Assembly (NCBI GenBank): GCA_964484395.1
Contig: CAZAFM010000095.1
Location: 1 to 7,590, forward strand
DNA length: 7,590 nt
Direction: 5' to 3'
Source: CAZAFM01 sp964484395
GTDB lineage: Bacteria > Campylobacterota > Campylobacteria > Campylobacterales > CAZAFM01
Shown here: piece after piece, positions 1-6,236 of the stretch
How positions within the stretch are numbered: the stretch's first letter is position 1
Layout: each line of letters opens with the position of its first letter
Translations under genes and position numbers: made by a program
The notes under the pieces: generated by a model
Databases searched by the model: none
Told to the model about the DNA's origin: nothing
The model's input: the letters and a program-made list of their open reading frames with translations, nothing else

Positions 1-112
1 CATTCTCTATGATAGATACATCTCCACTTAGGGCTGTGAAGTTGGCTATGGAGGCTAGGAGTGTTAGGGGTGAAAAAATTGCTATTAGTAAAAGTATCTT
101 TATCAGTCTCAT
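1..112 (-). CDS. FecR-domain-like exported protein, N-terminal fragment
   Basis: Only the first 37 codons are inside the window; the gene runs off the left edge. The start ATG (112-110) has a good ribosome binding site, AAGGAG at 127-122, nine bases upstream. Residues 1-20 (MRLIKILLLI... ending in LLA) form a classic Sec signal peptide with a basic N-terminus and a hydrophobic core. The mature protein begins SIANFTALSGDVSII, which resembles the opening strands of FecR-type domains in exported proteins, where a line of the form 'G.v..l.G.v.i.R' is usual. Such proteins are separate from the inner-membrane anti-sigma regulator FecR and often sit in envelope or adhesin loci; their role is poorly defined. 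It lies 13 bases downstream of the TPR/beta-barrel gene, in the same direction, so the two are probably co-transcribed and both act in the periplasm or outer membrane. The export call is firm; the FecR assignment rests on about 15 residues. Confidence 0.6.
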   Translation of the reverse strand, partial: MRLIKILLLIAIFSPLTLLASIANFTALSGDVSIIEN

Positions 113-125
113 AGTTCATATCTCC

Positions 126-1454
126 TTAAAATGTAAGTATGTAGTTTACGCCAGCAGTTCTCTTGTCATAGTCATAAGGACCATGGTTTGAGTGGTTCTG
201 TATATCTGAAACGCTTGCTTTTATGGAGCTACTATCACTTAAGCTATATAGTGTAGAGAGTGAGTAGCTCTGGTAGTTATCCTCTCTTGTATTGCCAAAA
301 AATACATCTACTTCATTATAACTTAGATTTCTAAAGAGTGCTCCAGCTGTGAAGCTTAGACTATCAGTTACTTGATAGGTTGTGTTTATAGAACCCTCTT
401 TTTCACTATTTCCAGTATTTCCTTCAGTTGCAGGCTGTAGTCTTGTACCTTTTGAGCTTGCTAGTTTGGCACCTAGTGCAATGTTCCACTTTGGAGTGAA
501 AAACTTCGTAGCACTTAGTGTAAATGCATTTTGTACATAGTCTTTGTCATTGTTTTGCTCTTGTGCATAAGAGACTTTGGAGAACTTATATCCAGCAGAG
601 AAGGTAAATGTTTCATCTACCTTTCTAGTCCATCTAGCTCCTTGGCTTATGTCGTTTACATATGATGATCCACCTTGCCATATCTTACTAACTGAAAATG
701 GAAAGTATAGTTCATAGTCTTTGCCAAAGTATGAAGGACCAGTTGTTAGGACTATACCAAAGAGGTTTTTATCAGTATATTGTTTGTAGTTGTTGTTTAG
801 TAGTATACCATTACTCTTCCATACCCAGCTACCTACTTCTCCAATATCTTTTATGTGGTTGACTCCTATAATGTTTGAGTTGTAGTAGTCTCCTCTCTCT
901 TTATTTCCTGTTACATTGATGTTGAGAAGTGGAACACCAAACTCTGTCTCTCCAGTATCTGCATACACATTACTATCATAATTCACCCCTATCATAGCAA
1001 AACCATTGATAATAGACTCTTTTTTCTTCATTGAGATGTTTGTTAGGAGGTTTTTTACGCTTTTTTTGACCTTTGCAGGTAGGGCGGGGTCACTTTGGGC
1101 GCTCTCTAAAAGCCTCTTTGCCTCATCATACTGTCCTATCTCATAGTATGCTCTGGCTAGTTCTAGCTTAGTTCTAGTGTGTGAAGGGTTTAGTATTAGG
1201 ACTTTTTCAAAAGCTTCTATGGCTTGCTCGTATCTTTTGGTCTCTAATGCACTTCTTCCGTAGTAGAAAAAGAGCTGAGGGTTTTGCCCATATCTTGATA
1301 TGGCTTCATTGAAGAGATTGTATGACTTGCTAAACTGCTTATTTCTATAGTTATCTATCGCCTCTTGGACTTGTTTGTCATTATTTGGAGTTTCTGCATA
1401 TAGAAGTGTACTTGCTATAAGTGAAACTGCTATAAACTTAAATTTAACTTTCAT
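126..1454 (-). CDS. Exported TPR protein with C-terminal outer-membrane beta-barrel (Slam/DUF560-like)
   Basis: This 442-residue protein has a signal peptide at residues 1-20 (basic MKVKFKF start, hydrophobic core, probable cleavage after LLYA). Residues about 28-145 hold roughly three tetratricopeptide repeats; the clearest are YYGRSALETKRYEQAIEAF and LARAYYEIGQYDEAKRLL. From about residue 155 to the end there is an alternating polar/aromatic pattern typical of beta-strands, and the last residue is Phe (YILTF), the usual signature of barrels inserted by the BAM complex. A periplasmic TPR head followed by a 12-16 strand barrel is the layout of surface lipoprotein assembly modifiers (PF04575, Slam), which help move lipoproteins or adhesins to the cell surface. 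Family membership is inferred from architecture; a generic TPR-porin is the alternative. The reading frame opens with ATG at 1466, but ATG at 1454 gives the better signal peptide and has GGTGGTG just upstream. It is divergent from lepA and is followed after 13 bases by the FecR-like gene. Confidence 0.75.
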   Translation of the reverse strand: MKVKFKFIAVSLIASTLLYAETPNNDKQVQEAIDNYRNKQFSKSYNLFNEAISRYGQNPQLFFYYGRSALETKRYEQAIEAFEKVLILNPSHTRTKLELARAYYEIGQYDEAKRLLESAQSDPALPAKVKKSVKNLLTNISMKKKESIINGFAMIGVNYDSNVYADTGETEFGVPLLNINVTGNKERGDYYNSNIIGVNHIKDIGEVGSWVWKSNGILLNNNYKQYTDKNLFGIVLTTGPSYFGKDYELYFPFSVSKIWQGGSSYVNDISQGARWTRKVDETFTFSAGYKFSKVSYAQEQNNDKDYVQNAFTLSATKFFTPKWNIALGAKLASSKGTRLQPATEGNTGNSEKEGSINTTYQVTDSLSFTAGALFRNLSYNEVDVFFGNTREDNYQSYSLSTLYSLSDSSSIKASVSDIQNHSNHGPYDYDKRTAGVNYILTF

Positions 1455-1478
1455 ATTCACCACCATTGTAGAATTTAA

Positions 1479-1513
1479 TTATTAGCAGTATGCTACACAA
1501 AATTAATTGTCAA
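1479..1513 (-). promoter_or_regulatory. Putative promoter of the TPR-barrel/FecR operon
   Basis: Read on the minus strand, a perfect -35 hexamer TTGACA occupies 1513-1508. Downstream are two imperfect -10 candidates: CATACT at 1492-1487 (15-base spacer) and the extended form TGCTAATAA at 1487-1479 (spacer too long for the same -35). Either would start transcription close to the ATG at 1466/1454, so the leader would be very short if the second is used. The hexamer match is visible; the choice of -10 is a guess. Confidence 0.4.
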
Positions 1514-1544
1514 AATTCTTAAATAAGTTGTTAAATCTCTATTG

Positions 1545-1553
1545 TGTTACAAT
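1545..1553 (+). promoter_or_regulatory. Putative extended -10 promoter of the lepA operon
   Basis: The sequence TGTTACAAT (TG, one base, then TACAAT at 1548-1553) lies 27 bases before the lepA ATG. No good -35 stands at 16-18 bases upstream, but the region ahead is AT-rich with T/A runs. Housekeeping promoters in Campylobacterota commonly have an extended -10 and a weak or missing -35, so this fits the group. Transcription would start at about 1560, giving a leader of roughly 20 bases that contains the AGAGGA ribosome binding site at 1571-1576. Confidence 0.5.
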
Positions 1554-1580
1554 ATTGCAAAAACTTTGTAAGAGGATTTA

Positions 1581-3371
1581 ATGAAAAACATTCGCAACTT
1601 CTCCATAATAGCCCACATAGACCACGGTAAAAGCACACTAGCTGATAGACTTATTGAGTTTTGCGGTGGGATAACTGATAGAGAAAAAAAAGAGCAACTC
1701 CTAGATAGTATGGATATAGAAAAAGAGCGAGGTATTACTATCAAGGCTCAAAGTGTGAGACTTAACTACAAAAAAGATGGTAAAGAATATATACTAAACC
1801 TCATAGACACTCCAGGTCATGTTGACTTTAGCTATGAAGTTAGTCGCTCTCTAGCTTCATGTGAAGGGGCTTTGCTAGTAGTTGATGCTGCACAAGGGGT
1901 TGAGGCTCAGACTATTGCTAATGTATATATAGCCCTAGAGCACGACCTAGAGATAATCCCTGTAATAAACAAGATAGACCTTCCTGCAGCGGACTTTGAT
2001 AAAACTGTCGCTGAGATAGAGCATAGTATCGGACTTGATTGTAGCGGTGCGATAAAAGCTAGTGCAAAAAGTGGGATAGGGATAGAGGAGATTGTAGATG
2101 CTATCATAGAGCGAGTTCCTCCATCTCCTATAGAGACAGAAAAACCTGCAAAAGCTATCATCTATGATAGTTGGTTTGATAACTATTTAGGGGCTCTTGC
2201 TCTTGTGAGGGTTTTTGAAGGAGAGATAAGGGTTAAGCAAAAAATACTAGTAATGGGAACAAAAAAATCACATGAAGTAAACTCACTCCTATATCCACAC
2301 CCTATAGCGCCTATTAAGACTGATAGTCTTAGTGCTGGTGAAGTAGGGATAGTAGTTCTTGGTCTAAAAGAGGTTTCAGATATTGCAGTTGGCGATACAG
2401 TTACAGACTTTGCAAATCCAACACCAGAGCCTATAGCTGGATATATACCTGCTAAACCATTTGTCTTTGCTGGTATCTATCCTATAGAGACAGATAAGTT
2501 TGAAGACTTAAGGGATGCTCTTGATAAGCTAAGTCTAAATGATTCAAGTATCCACTATGAACCAGAGACTTCTGTAGCACTTGGGTTTGGCTTTAGGGTA
2601 GGGTTTTTGGGGCTTTTGCATATGGAGGTTGTTAAAGAGAGGCTTGAAAGAGAGTTTAACATCGACCTAATAGCAACAGCTCCAACAGTAATCTACAAAG
2701 TCACCAAAACAGATGGAGCAGTAGTTGATGTACAAAACCCAACAGAGTTTCCAGAGGTACAAAACATAGAGAGCATAGAGGAGCCATATGTAAAGGCTAC
2801 TATCATCACTCCAAATGAGTTTCTAGGAAATATCATAAATCTAGTAAACAACAGACGAGGCATCCAAAAGAAGATGGACTACATCAATGAAGAGAGGGTT
2901 TTACTAGAGTATGATATACCTACAAATGAGATTGTCCGAGACTTCTATGATAAGCTAAAAAGTGCGACTAAAGGCTATGCTAGCTTTGATTATGAGCCTA
3001 TAGAGTATAAAAAGGGTGAGCTTATAAAGCTAGATATAAAAGTCGCAGGTGAGGTAGTAGATGCACTCTCTATTATTGTTCCAAAAGATAAGGCCTATGA
3101 GAGAGGAAGAGAGCTAGTTTCATCCATGAAAGAGATAGTGCCAAGACAGCTTTTTGAAGTAGCTATACAAGCAAGTATCGGAAGTAAGATAATAGCAAGA
3201 GAGACTGTAAAGTCTATGGGTAAAAATGTAACAGCAAAGTGCTATGGTGGAGATATAACAAGAAAGAGAAAGCTACTAGAGAAGCAAAAAGAGGGGAAGA
3301 AGAGGATGAAATCAATTGGTAAAATAGACCTCCCACAAGAGGCATTCTTGGCGGTTCTAAAGATCGATTGA
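1581..3371 (+). CDS. lepA: Elongation factor 4 (LepA), back-translocating ribosomal GTPase
   Basis: LepA/EF4 is a cytoplasmic translational GTPase that binds the ribosome, is linked to back-translocation and 30S biogenesis, and matters under ionic or cold stress. The protein is 596 residues, the normal full length. All G motifs are present: P-loop AHIDHGKST (11-19), switch I RGIT (50-53), DTPGH (76-80), NKID (130-133) and SAK (161-163). After the EF-G-like domains II, III and V comes the LepA-specific C-terminal domain, recognisable by VPKDKAYERGRELV, the lysine/arginine stretch GGDITRKRKLLEKQKEGKKRMK and the ending LPQEAFLAVLKID. The last three residues (KID) are slightly atypical, but the domain is intact. 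The ATG start is preceded by AGAGGA four bases away. The TGA stop shares its last A with the ATG of the next gene. The gene is therefore likely the first member of an operon with yihY and the AMMECR1 gene, driven from the extended -10 upstream. Confidence 0.98.
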   Translation: MKNIRNFSIIAHIDHGKSTLADRLIEFCGGITDREKKEQLLDSMDIEKERGITIKAQSVRLNYKKDGKEYILNLIDTPGHVDFSYEVSRSLASCEGALLVVDAAQGVEAQTIANVYIALEHDLEIIPVINKIDLPAADFDKTVAEIEHSIGLDCSGAIKASAKSGIGIEEIVDAIIERVPPSPIETEKPAKAIIYDSWFDNYLGALALVRVFEGEIRVKQKILVMGTKKSHEVNSLLYPHPIAPIKTDSLSAGEVGIVVLGLKEVSDIAVGDTVTDFANPTPEPIAGYIPAKPFVFAGIYPIETDKFEDLRDALDKLSLNDSSIHYEPETSVALGFGFRVGFLGLLHMEVVKERLEREFNIDLIATAPTVIYKVTKTDGAVVDVQNPTEFPEVQNIESIEEPYVKATIITPNEFLGNIINLVNNRRGIQKKMDYINEERVLLEYDIPTNEIVRDFYDKLKSATKGYASFDYEPIEYKKGELIKLDIKVAGEVVDALSIIVPKDKAYERGRELVSSMKEIVPRQLFEVAIQASIGSKIIARETVKSMGKNVTAKCYGGDITRKRKLLEKQKEGKKRMKSIGKIDLPQEAFLAVLKID

Positions 3372-4249
3372 TGAAGATATTGGATGCAATAGAGCGTAAA
3401 TTACCACCTAAAAGCAGAAAGTATTTTGTAGTCGTTAGAGATTTTTTTGAGGATTTGCTAGATAGTGAGGCTAACTACTATGCAGCCTCTTTAAGCTTCT
3501 ATACTATATTTGCTATTATCCCTCTTTTGTTAGTTACACTATCTGTTGTTACATCACTTCCTAGCTTTGATGAGTACTATGGAAGACTAAAGGGCATGAT
3601 TTTTGATGCACTCATACCTGCACAGACTGAGCAAGTCACAGAGTATCTAGATCAGTTTATGGATAACTCAAACAAACTTGGAGCCATGGGACTTAGTTAT
3701 GTTGTAGTTACATCAGTTTTGTTTTTCAAAAACTACGAGTACATAGTTAGTAAGATTTTTGGCTCAAAAAGGCGTGGTTTTTGGGAGAGTATTAGTACTT
3801 ATTGGACGATGATAACGCTTATTCCTGTAGGTATTGTGATGTCTATCTATGTGAGTGGATATATTCAAGTGGCTATTGATGAGCGACTTGATAGTAGTTT
3901 TGATGTTATTGGTATCCTTCCATACGCTATTAACTGGGCGCTTTTTTTTGTAGTTTTTAGAATATCAGCAAATACGAAAATAAGCAATAAAGCAGCCCTT
4001 ATATCATCTTTTTCTGCCTCATTTATATGGGGTATACTGAAAAACCTTTTTGTCTACTATGTACTTTATAACAAAGCTTATGCCAGTATATACGGCTCTT
4101 TTAGTATGATACTCTTTTTGATGCTATGGATATATCTCTCATGGGTGATTTTACTATATGGCTTTAAACTATGTGCAAAACTAAATAGTATATACATAAA
4201 AGAAACAAAGGAGGAAAATGGAAGCGCAACAACTGATAAAACTAGCTAG
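3371..4249 (+). CDS. YihY/BrkB-family inner-membrane protein
   Basis: This 292-residue polytopic membrane protein belongs to the YihY/virulence factor BrkB family (PF03631), once wrongly called ribonuclease BN. Its biochemical role is not settled. After a basic, cytosolic N-terminus, the family hallmark YYAASLSFYTIFAIIPLLL lies at about 36-54, in the first membrane helix. Further hydrophobic helices are near 107-125, 145-170, 180-200, 204-228 and 237-262, giving about six in all. The last contains the conserved YGSFSMILFLMLWIYLSW signature. The tail is charged and short. Start choice: a TTG at 3368 is in frame one codon earlier, but the ATG at 3371, overlapping the lepA stop by one base (TGATG), is the natural coupled start. 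The last 32 bases overlap the AMMECR1 gene in another frame. Family assignment is firm; function is not. Confidence 0.93.
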   Translation: MKILDAIERKLPPKSRKYFVVVRDFFEDLLDSEANYYAASLSFYTIFAIIPLLLVTLSVVTSLPSFDEYYGRLKGMIFDALIPAQTEQVTEYLDQFMDNSNKLGAMGLSYVVVTSVLFFKNYEYIVSKIFGSKRRGFWESISTYWTMITLIPVGIVMSIYVSGYIQVAIDERLDSSFDVIGILPYAINWALFFVVFRISANTKISNKAALISSFSASFIWGILKNLFVYYVLYNKAYASIYGSFSMILFLMLWIYLSWVILLYGFKLCAKLNSIYIKETKEENGSATTDKTS

Positions 4250-4757
4250 AGGCTCTATAGCAGAGGAGTTTGGTGAAAAGTTTGATTTAGAGTCTTTTGC
4301 TACTAGTGAACTAAAGGATGAGGGTGCATCATTTGTAACTATTACTCAAAATGGAGAGCTAAGAGGATGTATAGGCTCACTTATTGCTACTAGTCCGCTA
4401 TATAGAGATATAGCTCATAATGCCAAATCAGCAGCCTTTAGAGACCCTAGGTTTCGACCTCTAAGCAAAGAGGAGTTTGAAGATATAAAAATAGAAGTCT
4501 CAGTTCTAACCCCTCCAAAAGAGCTTGAGTATAGTGACATAGAGGATTTAAAGTCTAAAATCATTCCCAATAAGCATGGAGTGATACTCACAAATGGATA
4601 TAATAAGGCCACATTCCTACCTCAAGTGTGGGAGCAACTACCAACTTTTGATCTCTTTTTTGCTCATCTATGTCAAAAATCAGGGCAGAGCTTAAACTGT
4701 CTAGAAGCCCATCCAACTATACAGACATATGAAGCTTTGAAATATAAAGAGGAGTAA
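4218..4757 (+). CDS. amrA: AMMECR1-domain protein (AmmeMemoRadiSam system protein A)
   Basis: The 179-residue protein is a full-length, single-domain AMMECR1 protein. Signatures seen are the invariant LRGCIGSL at 48-55 with its cysteine at 51, the FRDPRFRPL segment at 74-82, IEVSVLTPP just after it, and the C-terminal GVILTNGYNKATFLPQVWEQLP. In bacteria and archaea this domain is often encoded with a MEMO-like protein and a radical SAM enzyme (the AmmeMemoRadiSam group). The reaction is not firmly known; the conserved cysteine and surface groove suggest catalysis or binding. Neither partner is in this window, so if they exist they lie elsewhere. The ATG at 4218 is inside the end of the yihY gene (32-base overlap) and has a strong AAAGGAGG at 4207-4214, only three bases from the ATG, an unusually tight spacing. 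Translation is probably coupled to the membrane-protein gene. The family call is secure; the symbol follows the system name and is less so. Confidence 0.92.
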   Translation: MEAQQLIKLARGSIAEEFGEKFDLESFATSELKDEGASFVTITQNGELRGCIGSLIATSPLYRDIAHNAKSAAFRDPRFRPLSKEEFEDIKIEVSVLTPPKELEYSDIEDLKSKIIPNKHGVILTNGYNKATFLPQVWEQLPTFDLFFAHLCQKSGQSLNCLEAHPTIQTYEALKYKEE

Positions 4758-4762
4758 ATATA

Positions 4763-4788
4763 TACATATAAAAAAACAAGTACATATA
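4763..4788 (+). repeat. Paired TACATATA repeats upstream of the toxin-antitoxin genes
   Basis: Two identical octamers, TACATATA at 4763-4770 and 4781-4788, start 18 bases apart and bracket an A-rich run. The second merges into the palindrome CATATATG (4783-4790) and abuts the -10 element; the first lies where a -35 would be. This is the placing expected of an operator for an autorepressing antitoxin, but the region is very AT-rich, so chance repeats are possible. Confidence 0.35.
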
Positions 4789-4797
4789 TGATATAAT
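4789..4797 (+). promoter_or_regulatory. Extended -10 promoter of the toxin-antitoxin operon
   Basis: TGATATAAT gives a consensus TATAAT (4792-4797) preceded by the TG extension at 4789-4790. No -35 hexamer is evident. The antitoxin ATG is 23 bases downstream, with AAAGGAG at 4808-4814 in between. It is the best sigma-70-type -10 in the window and sits in the only sizeable gap between the AMMECR1 gene and ttcA, so it may also supply transcription to ttcA and rsmG. Confidence 0.65.
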
Positions 4798-4820
4798 GCT
4801 TAAAACTAAAGGAGTCAGCT

Positions 4821-5069
4821 ATGTTAGAACTTGGTATATCTCAAGCACAAGCGCAGTTTACGAAGCTACTCACTCAAACTGTTTTTATAGTTGATAAAAA
4901 AGCACATCAAAAAAAAGCTGTCATAATGCCATATGATGAGTATGAGAAGCTCATAAAGCAGACAAGCACAAAAGAGAGTTTGCAAAATGGCTCTTTTAAT
5001 GATTTTGTGGGTATTTTGGGCAAAGATTTTAAAAGTGATGATGAAAAATATAAGAAAATTGTTAAATGA
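4821..5069 (+). CDS. Type II antitoxin, Phd/YefM-like
   Basis: This 82-residue protein has the size and layout of Phd/YefM antitoxins. The N-terminal half (residues 3-46) reads as the usual strand-helix-strand-strand-helix fold: LGISQAQAQFTKLL for the first strand and helix, TVFIVDKKAHQKKAVIM for the beta-hairpin, then YDEYEKLIK for the closing helix. This half normally dimerises and binds the operator. The rest (about 47-82) is charged and probably disordered until it wraps round the toxin; NDFVGILGKDF is the likely toxin-contact segment. The start is well marked by AAAGGAG six bases upstream. The TGA stop overlaps the toxin ATG by four bases (ATGA), the usual toxin-antitoxin arrangement, which keeps the antitoxin made first. 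It should repress its own promoter through the repeats just upstream. The family is inferred from fold pattern and context; the sequence is divergent. Confidence 0.8.
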   Translation: MLELGISQAQAQFTKLLTQTVFIVDKKAHQKKAVIMPYDEYEKLIKQTSTKESLQNGSFNDFVGILGKDFKSDDEKYKKIVK

Positions 5070-5464
5070 AGATTTTTGTTGATACTAATGTATTTTTGGA
5101 TTTGATTTTAAAAAGAGATGATTTTGATAAAGCCTTACTTTTGTTTAATGCAGTAGAAAAGAAGCTATTTGATGCTGTAATTTTGGATATAACAGTCTTA
5201 AATATAGACTATATTGCAAAAAAGCAAGTAAAAAACATTAGTGATTTTTTGACACTTGTTAATAGAAATTTTCAAGTAGTAGGTAGCTCAAATGAGCAGA
5301 TAGCAAAAGCACTACTACTAAAAAATGATGATTTAGAAGACAATCTACAATACACTTTAGCTATGGAACAAAACTGTGAAGTGATAGTTACTAACGACAA
5401 ATCATTTTTTTCAAAAAATATCAAAAAACTAAGTAGCAGAGCATTTGTAGAAAAATATATATGA
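5066..5464 (+). CDS. PIN-domain toxin (VapC-like ribonuclease)
   Basis: The 132-residue protein is a single PIN domain, the fold of VapC-type metal-dependent RNases that cut tRNA, rRNA or mRNA when not bound by antitoxin. The first acidic residue is in the N-terminal FVDTNVFLDLIL (Asp6), another pair is in DDLEDNLQY (Glu91, Asp92), and the last is in VIVTNDKSFF (Asp111). The central position that is Glu in classical VapC reads VLNIDYIAKK, with Asn46 there and Asp48 nearby; a similar N/D-I-Y-Y form is common in the PIN_3 (PF13470) group, so activity is still likely. It overlaps the antitoxin by four bases. Hand counting over 5101-5400 gives about 28% G+C, against about 39% for 1621-1740 in lepA, which points to later acquisition. 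Thirteen bases separate its stop from the TTG of ttcA. The RNA target cannot be judged from sequence. Confidence 0.85.
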   Translation: MKIFVDTNVFLDLILKRDDFDKALLLFNAVEKKLFDAVILDITVLNIDYIAKKQVKNISDFLTLVNRNFQVVGSSNEQIAKALLLKNDDLEDNLQYTLAMEQNCEVIVTNDKSFFSKNIKKLSSRAFVEKYI

Positions 5465-5477
5465 CAAAGGTTGTGAT

Positions 5478-6236
5478 TTGAGCGTTACTCTAAGTAAAAA
5501 ACTTTTAAAAACCATAGGTAAAACAAACTATGAGTATGAGCTAATAAAAGATGGTGACAAAGTCCTACTTGGTCTTAGTGGTGGAAAAGACTCGCTAAAC
5601 CTAGCTCATGTGCTAAAGCATCTATCTTCTTGCTCTCCATTCTCTTTTGAGTGGGAGGCTGTGACTATTGTCTATGGGATGGGTGAGGACTACTTAGAAC
5701 TTGTAAGGCACTGTGAAGAGAATGACCTACCGCACAAAATAGTAGATACAAACATCTATCAAACCGCTCAAGAGAAGATTCGAGAAAATAGCTCATTTTG
5801 TAGTTTTTTTTCGCGTATGAGGAGAGGTGCTTTGTACACCTATGCACTTGAAAATGGCTTTAATAAAGTAGCCCTAGGTCATCACCTAGATGATGCAGCT
5901 GAGAGTTTTTTTATGAACCTTTTTTACAATGGCTCTTTAAGAACTATGCCACCTATATATAGAGCCTATAATGACCTACTTGTCATACGCCCTATGATAA
6001 AAGTGCGTGAAAGAGCTTTAAGAGATAGTGCTATAAAAAACATGATGCCAACATATGGTGATGAGATGTGTCCTGGGATGAACTTTGAAGCAAAGATGCC
6101 TCATGCGCGAGAAGAGATGAAAAAGCTTCTAGCAAGCCTAGAAGAGGAGCATAAAGATATGTTTACCTATATGCAAAAAGCATTTAGCAATATTCATGAT
6201 GATAGTTTTTTTGATAAAAAGAGGTTGAGTTACTAG
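5478..6236 (+). CDS. ttcA: TtcA-like PP-loop tRNA thiolation protein, cluster motif altered
   Basis: TtcA adds sulfur to C32 of certain tRNAs (s2C32), activating the base with ATP and using an Fe-S cluster. This 252-residue protein has the ATP PP-loop SGGKDS at 34-39, the LGHHLDDAAESFFMN segment at 133-147 that resembles TtcA's GHHRDD, and RPMIKVRE at 171-178. E. coli TtcA holds its [4Fe-4S] cluster with a CxxC before SRLRRG plus one later Cys. Here the equivalent is CSFFSRMRRG: Cys108 remains but the second position is Phe111 (codon TTT, 5808-5810). A later Cys198 (MCPGMN) may match the third ligand. The start is TTG, supported by AAAGG at 5466-5470 seven bases away and by LSKKLLKTIGKTN lining up with the family's N-terminus; no ATG lies upstream in frame before a stop. 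It follows the toxin gene by 13 bases and abuts rsmG. TtcA-family membership is strong; true s2C32 activity is less certain. Confidence 0.88.
   Translation: MSVTLSKKLLKTIGKTNYEYELIKDGDKVLLGLSGGKDSLNLAHVLKHLSSCSPFSFEWEAVTIVYGMGEDYLELVRHCEENDLPHKIVDTNIYQTAQEKIRENSSFCSFFSRMRRGALYTYALENGFNKVALGHHLDDAAESFFMNLFYNGSLRTMPPIYRAYNDLLVIRPMIKVRERALRDSAIKNMMPTYGDEMCPGMNFEAKMPHAREEMKKLLASLEEEHKDMFTYMQKAFSNIHDDSFFDKKRLSY

Noticed and set aside
9..191. 60-codon plus-strand open frame at the left edge
   Set aside because: It lies antisense to the FecR-like gene and the end of the TPR-barrel gene, both of which have signal peptides or ribosome binding sites and family features; its own translation resembles nothing.
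1547..2161. Minus-strand open frames under the lepA start region (1547-1744 and 1907-2161)
   Set aside because: They are antisense to conserved GTPase motifs of lepA; their serine/isoleucine-rich translations are typical shadows of a coding strand.
3368..3370. TTG as the start of the yihY-type gene
   Set aside because: The ATG one codon later overlaps the lepA stop in the common TGATG form and is the stronger start.
4415..5847. Minus-strand open frames within the AMMECR1 gene (4415-4612) and ttcA (5665-5847)
   Set aside because: Both are fully inside well-recognised genes on the other strand and show no domain or ribosome binding site.
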